Positions 56,386-64,000 of a DNA stretch of 64,000 bases are shown piece after piece (the stretch's first letter is position 1; every line of letters begins with the position of its first letter). Both the position numbers and the translations under genes were made by a program. The notes beneath the pieces were generated by a model. The model did no database searches. It was given only the letters and a program-made list of their open reading frames with translations, and was not told the DNA's origin. The stretch covers positions 62,001 through 126,000 of the forward strand of contig QNQO01000643.1 of assembly GCA_003290165.1 (NCBI GenBank), read 5' to 3'. This stretch comes from Berberis thunbergii (taxonomy: Eukaryota > Streptophyta > Magnoliopsida > Ranunculales > Berberidaceae).

Positions 56386-59076
56386 TCTTTAATTTATTTT
56401 ACCTTTTGTTTTTTGTATTTTTGGGGTTTCTATCATCATTTCATTCATTCATTCTTCCATGATGTTTTTTTTAATACAATTGTTGTTTCTTCAAATCAGC
56501 TCAAGTGAACCATAGAAGCTCAACAACTTTAACTTCCTCAACTCCAGGTACTCGAACAATATTTTTTTTTTGCAATAATTGATCTTTTCTTTTAATGGAG
56601 TCTCTTAAGTTTCAGTTTTTGTTGATGGGTTTTTCTTATTTTGCTTAGATTCTGTGTTTTTGTGTTAATATCTATATGAGGCAATGGGGTTTTGGTATAA
56701 TTTTATTGGATCTTGTACTCAAATAGAAATCCATTTAAAAACTAAACTTTGTTGTAGTTATGTGTGTTAATGGTGTTTTAGGACCTCAAAATTGTCAGTT
56801 TTTATCTCAAATTGAACTGGGATCTTCTTCCTCTTGGAATCCAAACAATACCCATTATGTCATTTCTTGTACATGTTCCTTAAGTTTCAGAATCTTTCAC
56901 ACCAAGTCCCTTAATTAATAATCTGCTTTAGTTTTGTGTTAGAACATCAAAAGCTCCAGCTTGACTCAAAAACACCGGATGGGGTTTTGGATTTGTGGGT
57001 TACCCTTTTTAATACAATAAAAGAATCTATTTTGTACTTGTTCATAAGAGATTAAGGGAATTCTGATTAGTACTCTGACACACTAGATCCTATGTATTAA
57101 TTATAGGGTCATCAAAGGCCAATAACAATGGAGGTGGTGGTGATCACCATCCTTATTTTTGTTATGTGCTTTTGTCATTGAAATTAGAGTCAATTCTTTG
57201 TTGCTGTGGTGGTGATCATTTGTTTGTAATATGGATGTTTATAACTAAAATTGTATCAAATGGATGTTTGGATGAAGTAATTATTGAAACAAACACGCTT
57301 TGTATTTGGTGATTTTGTTAAATCTTTGATGTGTTTTATCTTCAGATCGAGGGTTTTGGAGGTTTGGGGTTTACTGATTCTACTAAGTTGGGGTCGGGGA
57401 GTCACCAATGAATCTCAATTCATCAGATTCAAGTAAGTTTCTTCCCAATTCATCTCATTGGATACTTTCATTTGTTGATCTGATTGATGATTTCTCTCCA
57501 ATGTAGTAGATTTTAAGAAAATTAGGGTTTTTTATCTTGACCCATTTGAAATCTTATTTATATGAGCTGGTGCACCAAGCAATTTTTCATTTGTTGATCT
57601 GTTTAATGTATTCTCTCATCCTTCAATCCTCTTTACTTTTACATAATTCATTTCAAATCTTGTCCATTTCTCATTATAAGGTCGACCATGGTAGCGGTAA
57701 AGTTTCTCATTATAAGGTTGACCCTGTTTTTCTTTTTGCTGATTCTTGCATTATACATTGTACAACAAAACGTGTAAGATGTGTCAGTTCATACGTTTTA
57801 TGTATTATCGGAGTTTTGTCTTTGATTTGCTATCATGAAAGAAAAGCAGAATAATTTTTGTCTTACTTTTTGTGCTAACCTCTGTGTGTCTTCTAATGTT
57901 GGTTGATAAAGAAAAACAACTATTTAAACTTAAGACCAGGGAAATGTAGGGCAATTGAACAGACCACCCACAGGTACAAGTAGCCTAAACAAGATAAACA
58001 TAGGAAACAAAAGCTGAAACAGTCCGCCCTAAGATGCTCTAGTCAGTTGATTCCGTATATTTATTTACAACACTTATTCATATGAAGTCTCATTTGTACA
58101 ATTAGTATGTGGACAGAACCCATTTCTATCCACTTGCAAGTGCCTATCTGTTCGAGATGTTGTGCCTTTTACAAAAAAAAAACAATTCTCAAGGAGTGTT
58201 GAGTCTTGTTTATGTTGAGAAGGTAAGCCTCTTTGTTTTGAGAAGAAGACCGAAAGAAGGTAAGTCTCTGTAGTAAGACCAGAAAGAGAGGATTACCTTC
58301 TTTCGTTTCTTCTTCTTCTTCTTCTTGTTCATTCCTGGTCTTCTTCTCAAAATAGCAAGCCAATGCTACTGGTCTTACTATATAACAAATACCCAACTTA
58401 GGCCTTGAGTTGGGCTTTTGAAATTGGGCCATTTAAAACTATTCTTGGACTAGACACCTTTGGCCAAGCCTCAAACTAATTCTTGGGCCTTTTGCTCCTT
58501 GTTTTGCTCCTTTTATTTGCATGTAAGCATTCAAAGTCATGTATATGTTAAAAAAATATATTAAAAATATTAAGTTTGACCGTGTCGCCGAGTCCTATTT
58601 TTTTTTAAAATCGCCGAGTCGTCGTGTCATATCCGTGTCCGAGTCCGAGCATCCTTGCATGCAAGTCATGATGCCTTTCCAACAATATCTTAAGCAAACA
58701 TGGATATTTGTGCCTTTTGATACTGGACACTATATGCTGATGCATCTCTTATGGTATGACCTTTTTTAGTTTCTTCACATCTCAATGTTAGCCAAGTATT
58801 TAACAGGTGCCACTTGGGTCATCCCGTCTATTTTATCAAGCTATGCAGATTATTTTTTAAATCAGTTTGTAAATTATGTTTAGGTTGATAATGCAATTTT
58901 GTAATTTGAACATTTTTCTTTTGTTTCTGTCATTGCATGGTGTAGATTCTCTTCTTCCTATCATGTTGTAGATCAGCTTCATATTGCTTTAAATTGTGGT
59001 TAATTTTTTCAGTCATGATTTGTACTTTCTGCCACTATGATTGCCCTTTTAATCTGAGTGAGTTTTTAAAATATAG
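56386..59076 (+). other. CACTA interior: intron-like DNA with unrecognised exon-like pieces
   Basis: AT-rich. Exon-like pieces: 56490-56548 ending TCAACTCCAG/GTACTC; about 57108-57160 encoding SSKANNNGGGGDHHP; and about 57344-57433 encoding IEGFGGLGFTDSTKLGSGSH and ending GATTCAA/GTAAGT. None recognised. A Mutator-type end relic lies at 58560-58657. A small TTCTTC/GAAGAA fold-back lies at 58215-58350. Confidence 0.45.
58560..58657. repeat. Solo MULE terminal sequence, same family as the 44.2-kb element
   Basis: CGCCGAGTCCTATTTTTTTT, then GTCGTGTCATATCCGTGTCC and CCGAGCATCCTTG, parallel 45545-45644, the right end of the MULE. No left end or 9-bp duplication is visible here. Confidence 0.7.
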
Positions 59077-59286
59077 GATCCAAGTATAAAGGAATTAGCT
59101 GAGCAGATAGCAAAAGATCCTGCTTTCAATCAGATGGCTGAGCAGCTCCAAAAGAGTGTTCAAAATTCAAATGATGATGGCATACTTGCGCTTGATACAA
59201 ATCAGTACTACTCCACCATGCAACAAGTTATGTAGAATCCTCAATTCAAGACTATGGCCGAGCGCCTTGGTAATGCCTTGATTCAG
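59077..59286 (+). pseudogene. Captured AKR2-type ankyrin protein exon
   Basis: AKR2 proteins are cytosolic chaperones for chloroplast outer-envelope proteins. This 210-bp, phase-0 exon is bounded by ATATAG and CAG/GTATGA and encodes [29 protein letters not shown] and NPQFKTMAERLGNALIQ, the N-terminal helical repeats before the ankyrin domain. An in-frame TAG (59233-59235) sits where relatives have a codon such as GAG, the only lesion seen. No other AKR2 exon is present. Confidence 0.87.
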
Positions 59287-59555
59287 GTATGATCTTCATT
59301 ATAATTTTTCAGATGCTTGACATAATATGTTCTAAAGAGGAATGCACAGTTTAATTCATTGTTGCTATAGGATCCAGCTACATCAAACAAGCACACCCTT
59401 AATTTCATTTATATGGATTGTAATCTAAGTGGACATGCTACTATAGCTGCTACATGATGCAAAACAATGCAAAATTTTATAGTTCAATTTTCCCCCTTAA
59501 ATAAAATCTTGAGAAATCTATAATGATTCACAATTCATTTGTTCCAATGGTGAAG

Positions 59556-60147
59556 GTTTCTGGAAGTGTTACATATAATGGACACACTATGAAAGAGTTT
59601 GTTCCTCAAAGGACATCGGCCTACATCAGTCAGCAAGACCTGCATATTGGTGACATGACTGTAAGGGAAACCTTGGATTTCTCTGCTCGATGTCAGGGTG
59701 TTGGATATAGACAAGGTAATTTTTTTCTCAAGACCTCCTCTTTTACATTTTCTATATATAGTTTCGACAAACTACTTGTAATTGGTTTTGACCTTTCAAA
59801 ATAATTGCAGATGTTCTCACTGAACTTGCAAGAAGGGAGAAACATTATTCGGTCAAACCAGATGCAGATATCGACGTTTTTATGAAGGTAACAAAAGGAT
59901 ACTGGTAGCTAAGAAAAACAACTCAGCACAATTCCTTTAAAATATCGTACAATCTATGAATTTGTTACACTCCTTGCATTTCAGGCAGCAGCAATTCAAG
60001 GACAAAAGTCCAGCATCCTCACTGATTATACCTTAAAGGTAAAAAGTCTGCATTACTAGATGCATACACATTGTAGTTTAGATGTAAACATTCAAAAAAA
60101 AATGAAAAGTAAGCATCAATTTTTCAGTTACTGGGGCTAGATTGCAG
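59556..60147 (+). pseudogene. Captured PDR-type ABCG transporter exons
   Basis: PDR/ABCG full-size transporters export diterpenes, hormones and other compounds across the plasma membrane. Exon a (59556-59715) encodes [19 protein letters not shown] and [20 protein letters not shown]; exon b (59811-59887) LTELARREKHYSVKPDADI; exon c (59985-60038) AAAIQGQKSSILTDYTLK; exon d starts about 60128 with LLGLD and is cut. All donors and acceptors between them are canonical. Together they cover the first nucleotide-binding domain between the Walker A region and the signature motif; Walker A, signature and membrane parts are absent. Confidence 0.9.
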
Positions 60148-60240
60148 CTTTTTGAAACATTGAATTTGTTGTTACATTTGAGGGTCATTCCCATCTTTAA
60201 TGAAAATGATGCAATTAGTACCAGGAAATCTCCATACGAG
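60148..60240 (+). pseudogene. Captured P5CS (glutamate kinase domain) exon
   Basis: Encodes [20 protein letters not shown] and ISTRKSPYE, ending at a GAG/GTATAT donor. This matches the glutamate 5-kinase part of plant delta-1-pyrroline-5-carboxylate synthase, the entry enzyme of proline synthesis (family landmark IPIFNENDA). It abuts the cut PDR exon d with an AG acceptor at GATTGCAG. Only one exon is present. Confidence 0.85.
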
Positions 60241-62899
60241 GTATATTATGCTTCAATGCTCTCCCTGACTTGAATTTGAGTTTAAATGATTAAAAAAAGT
60301 ATTGACATGAACGGAAATCTTTCCTATTCATCTGTTTCCATATATCATTTGCTTGTGTGTAGTAAACAATTTTGTCATTTGCACTTTAGGAGTATGATCA
60401 TTAAATGTGGGGGTGTTTGTTTGATTAAGAGGCTGCGGACTGGAAGGACTGGGCACTGGTTGTTGCGGACTGTGCTGCGGCCTGGACTGGTGGTAAGGCC
60501 GTGGCGAGATGGTGGATACGCGTTAGGCTGATGTCGCCGCTAGTGTTTATTTTTTTCTAAATTGAGACGTGAGCCGATAGTATAAAGGTCAGGCCCCATT
60601 ATTAATGGAGGTGGTTTGATTTTATTAATTAGATAATTCCCTTTGAGAATTAAGAATTGATTAGTGACAGTTCTTTGATTCAATATCTCTATTGTGTTTC
60701 CATGTTAAATTTTATATTACAATGTCACACATACCTAGCTTACAAGTTCACAAAATGAAGATGACTACTTGCACCAAAAAATGTAGTAGATAGGAAGATG
60801 CCATATACTGTTATAGCCGGAATAATGGGAATCAGAGGAGATATCTTTATAGTGTCATGAAGACATGAAACCATCGTTCCTTTTGATATGAAGAATGAAA
60901 ATTAACATCACTGCTGTAGGAATTAACCTTGGCAGTGCATTTGTTTCTGCAGGTTGCTATGGAAGACCCAAAAAGGTTTCGGATAGAAATGACATTCAGC
61001 CGCGGTGCAGATCTGAGCCCTTTAGAGGTAGTGGCGGAGACTATAAGATTGTCATGATCATAATTTATCCTCGTGGCATGTCTGAACCATGAGGCTTAGA
61101 CTGTTACCTATTTTATTTATTTTTGGCTTTGTGAAATATCAATTCAATGAAACAAAATATACATGATGTTCACTGAAATAACTGTCGTTCATGTCAATGT
61201 AGTCTGGCAGCATGGACTCTTTTCCATCAGTTTGATCTCTGAACCATGTCGATCAGCCCACTTTGCAGCCATCAAAGCAGCCAAAGAAGCAGCCATGAAA
61301 TCTGCTAGAGATGGGCATGGTAAGTTATTCTGGTCTAGATGCTCATTGTCCTTACTTTATTAGCCTTTATAATGGGAGATGCATCTGAAATTTCATTACA
61401 ATAAAACAAGAACCACTAAATAAGACAATTCTGTCAATTGGGGTTCTTGATTTTTGCTGAAAATTCTTGAATCTTATCTTGTCCCATGCTAGTCAATGTT
61501 CTAAATTGGTTGGTGGAATGCATGTATCCTCTTTGTTAGATTGTTTATGTCTTCATGTGTAAGGAAAGGTAAAACAAAGCACGCAGCCTTGATAAACTAA
61601 CCTCTAATAAGACTCTAAAGTATTCGTATGAGCAATGATACTCGAAACGATATGAGTACCATACGGAATTTGCTTAATATCCAAAGCTAACAAGAATAGT
61701 GTATAGAATATGAGTTTCTCAGATTTTATTATTTGACTGGATCAAAAGGAGGTTTTAATTTGTTTTAAGACAGGAGTTATTAATATTATGTTTTGGTTGT
61801 TTTGTTTATTTGTGTATTGGTTTATTTTTATGCATTAATTTGTCCAAGGCATATGAAATAGATAATTGAAGAATTTGGTATCAGTATTGGTGTTTTTCTG
61901 TCAACATGGATGTGTTATGTATAATGGAGTGTCAGTTAGTATAAACAATGTTATGGCGTCTTATTTTCACTCTTATGGAAGGTTTTGGTATAAACCGATA
62001 TAAGTGGTTCTTGTTTTATTGTAATTTAGTGGTTAGCGACTTTCATGTTAAAAAAATTTTATTCCAGGAATTTTTTTTTCAGTTTTAAAGGTTTTTACTT
62101 GGACTGCTAGTAGAGATTCTGCAAAATACATCGTATAGCTCTTTACTAACTTTGACATCAACAGCCGCAGCATTTCATGCAATCTTTGCCACCAATGCAA
62201 TGGGCCCAGTTGCAACATCAAGCTGAGACAGCAAGTGCAGCAACAGGGAATTCAACCGGTCTGTTTTGGGGCTGACTCTGTTTTGTGACAGCAAGCTGGG
62301 GGCTGAGTTGTGACAGAAATTTGGACTGAATTAGATGGTTCAATCGTCGAATCTGTTAGCTGCCTAAGTGGGTTGGTTGAATCCTCCCAGACTGCTCTCA
62401 TTAAGGCAATTCAAAATGGTTTGGTTGTCCTCACATACTGCTTTAAGGACATTCAAAATGTTAGTATTAAGTGGAATGTTTGAATTGCTCTTGAGTATTT
62501 CAATTAAGTTCACTAAAATGATTCAAAAGCTTTCTTTTTTCTCCTAATAGTTAAGAAATAAAGGAAATATAAGTTTTTCCTTTGATAACTCATTTTGCAA
62601 GGGGTCCTAATTTTTTTTACTTTTTTTGGGGTGTGTGTTTTTGATATAGAATAACTTTTGTCTTCTGAAACTGAACTGTAACCATATTAGCACTGTGAAT
62701 CATTTTCAGATTCTGAGCTGTTTTCGTTTCCATAAATAGAAGTCTTATTTCCTTTAAATGTTATGCTGGTTCAGCGTGGCCCTTTGTAGTCGAGTTACAG
62801 ATTGATTGATTTGTGTGGTTCTATGGATAGTATTTTATTCCTTTTGAACTTTTATATTAGGGTTGAGTTGTGACGCTGCTATCATGCTTTTCTTTGCAG
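60241..62899 (+). other. CACTA interior between P5CS and HAC fragments, with unrecognised exon-like pieces
   Basis: Exon-like pieces with splice sites: about 60953-61027, CAG/GTTGCTATGGAAG to TTAGAG/GTAG, encoding [20 protein letters not shown]; about 61201-61319, encoding the Ala-rich SAHFAAIKAAKEAAMKSARD and ending GCATG/GTAAGT; about 62166-62260, encoding the Gln-rich QHFMQSLPPMQWAQLQHQAE. I do not recognise their source genes. A GC-rich patch (about 60420-60530, GGACTGGAAGGACTGGGC) is of unknown origin. Confidence 0.5.
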
Positions 62900-63752
62900 A
62901 TAGGGTACCTGGAATATTGCAAGAAGCAGGGATTCACAAGCTGCTACATATGGGCATGCCCTCCATTAAAAGGCGAAGATTATATTTTATATTGTCATCC
63001 TGAAATTCAGAAAACACCAAAATCTGATAAGCTCAGGGAATGGTGAGTCTATTATCCTCACAGAATAGTCTTTTCCGACAATTTTTTGGTGGGTAATTCA
63101 TGCATGGGATTTCCATCTCTTCTGCCTGATAGCTCTACCTGGTATGTACCTCTGTCAGGTATTTGGCTATGTTACGAAAAGCTGCAAAGGAAAATATTGT
63201 GGTCGAGCTCACGAATTTATATGATCATTTCTTTGTAACCACTGGTGAATGTAAGGCTAAGGTCACTGCTGCTCGGTTGCCATATTTTGATGGTGACTAT
63301 TGGCCTGGTGCTGCTGAGGACATGATAAATCAACTGCGGCAAGAAGATGGAAGGAAACAACAAAAGAAGATGTAAGGCTAAGTTTTATTTCTTCTTTTGC
63401 ACAGACATAATATTCATTGCTTTCTTACGACTCTATTATTCAACAGCTTGGTGAAACTATCTCCCCGATGAAGGAAGATTTTATTATGGTACACTTGCAG
63501 TATGCTTGCACTCATTGTTGTCATCTTATGGCATCTGGAATGCGTTGGGTCTGCAAGCAATGCAGTAATTTTCAGCTATGCGACAAGTAAGCATTCTTTA
63601 CCGTGTTATTTTATTTTGATTTTGTATTATTTTCAAAGTAATTTTCAGCTATGCGACAAGTAATTTTCAAAGTTATGCATTGCATTTATCCTGATCTTGG
63701 CTTACATAAGAAAATAAATAAAAATTGCAGGCAAAGACTTGAGAAAATTGAG
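62900..63752 (+). pseudogene. Captured HAC (p300/CBP-type histone acetyltransferase) exons
   Basis: HAC proteins acetylate histones as transcription co-activators. Exon a (62900-63042) encodes [20 protein letters not shown] and [18 protein letters not shown]; exon b (63159 to about 63372) [19 protein letters not shown] and [19 protein letters not shown]; these are catalytic-domain sequence. Exon c (63447-63586) encodes [19 protein letters not shown] and CTHCCHLM...WVCKQC, the ZZ-type zinc finger. A last piece (from 63731) reads QRLEKIE and a stop, unlike the family. Splice sites are kept. A 25-30 bp piece around the exon c end is repeated at about 63638-63662. The N-terminal TAZ/PHD part and the C-terminus are absent. 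Confidence 0.9.
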
Positions 63753-64000
63753 TAACTGTTAGAACCAATCCCTCTTGTTGGATTCCTTATAGGTGCGTAT
63801 GTGGTCATTTTTTTAATTACATGATTTTTCATGGCTATCTTTTGTAGTTTTGTTCCAAACATACTCATCAAAAGAACTTTATCGCTTATTTGTACACAAC
63901 TAAAGTTTTATAGCTTGTTATTGGCGCTCAAACACGGTATGCATACATAGAGAGTTGTGTTTTCATCAAGAAAGGTTGAGCAACATATTTGACGACATTT
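63753..64000. other. Non-coding end of window
   Basis: AT-rich; no transposon terminus, LTR remainder or exon recognised. Confidence 0.45.

Larger units (their letters stand above)
55168..64000. mobile_element. CACTA (En/Spm) transposon end with captured host gene fragments; continues past the window
   Basis: Begins CACTACACCAAAATGCCCG exactly where the chromovirus LTR breaks; GTA (55165-55167) is the candidate 3-bp duplication. Subterminal repeats follow. No matching terminus (TGGTGTAGTG) or resumed LTR is seen by 64000, so at least 8.8 kb appears to belong to it. No transposase sequence is recognised. Gene fragments in one orientation: AIL/ANT, AKR2, PDR-type ABCG, P5CS, HAC and some unknown exons. 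Assigning the whole stretch to one element is inference from the missing second half of the LTR. Confidence 0.72.

Noticed and set aside
58169..58432. Minus-strand 87-codon frame with Glu-rich stretch
   Set aside because: The Glu run comes from a simple TTC repeat inside the CACTA interior; no family match.
1..64000. CRISPR arrays, operons, bacterial-type genes
   Set aside because: The sequence is clearly plant nuclear DNA; the regular repeats found are minisatellites without spacers.

Overview
The window is nuclear DNA of a flowering plant, most likely a eudicot. It is AT-rich, has spliced genes, and holds many plant-type retroelements and DNA transposons plus an integrated pararetrovirus. 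No rRNA, tRNA or CRISPR was seen. Only two resident host genes are visible, both on the minus strand: the 5' end of a plastid-type folate/biopterin transporter (about 5.4-6.8 kb) and a complete two-exon FCS-like zinc finger (FLZ) gene (23.1-24.8 kb). Each has a terminal-inverted-repeat transposon a short distance upstream.

Layout. 1-3.6 kb: decayed Ty3/gypsy chromovirus pol with its 3' LTR. 4.3-4.6 kb: Tourist-like MITE with TTA duplication. 5.4-7.7 kb: transporter exons and an upstream inverted-repeat element. 8.0-21.5 kb: one approximate genome length of an endogenous, defective caulimovirid (florendovirus-like), opened inside the coat-protein region and flanked by a 24-bp direct repeat. 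Its movement-protein region is split by a 7.27-kb non-autonomous retrotransposon with 3.4-kb LTRs, a 473-bp interior and a CTTGT duplication. 23-26.5 kb: FLZ gene and a hAT-like element. 26.6-29 kb: two tandem 159-bp hairpin units and a 1.5-kb near-perfect palindrome. 29-37.4 kb: MITEs, LINE debris and two head-to-tail Helitron-like copies. 37.6-42.6 kb: a LINE 3' half on the minus strand, split by a solo LTR of the same giant-LTR family (TATTT duplication). 44.2-45.6 kb: a Mutator-like element with a perfect 9-bp duplication. 45.7-46.8 kb: more Helitron-like copies. 46.8-49.9 kb: Tat-like gypsy gag debris with 30-bp and 69-bp tandem repeats. 49.9-55.2 kb: a young chromovirus with open gag-protease and pol frames on the minus strand.

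From 55,168 to the end of the window the DNA appears to be inside a CACTA (En/Spm-type) transposon that landed in the 5' LTR of that young chromovirus. Its terminus and subterminal palindromic repeats are clear. Inside, in one orientation and mostly with splice sites kept, lie exon fragments of unrelated host genes: an AINTEGUMENTA-like AP2 gene, an AKR2-type ankyrin protein, a PDR-type ABCG transporter, P5CS (glutamate kinase part) and a HAC-type p300/CBP histone acetyltransferase, with several exon-like pieces I do not recognise. No opposite terminus is seen by 64,000, and the missing 327 bp of the broken LTR should lie beyond it.

The parts do not form a pathway. They record nested insertions: the virus first, then the giant-LTR element inside it; the young chromovirus inside the Tat-like debris, then the CACTA element inside the chromovirus.
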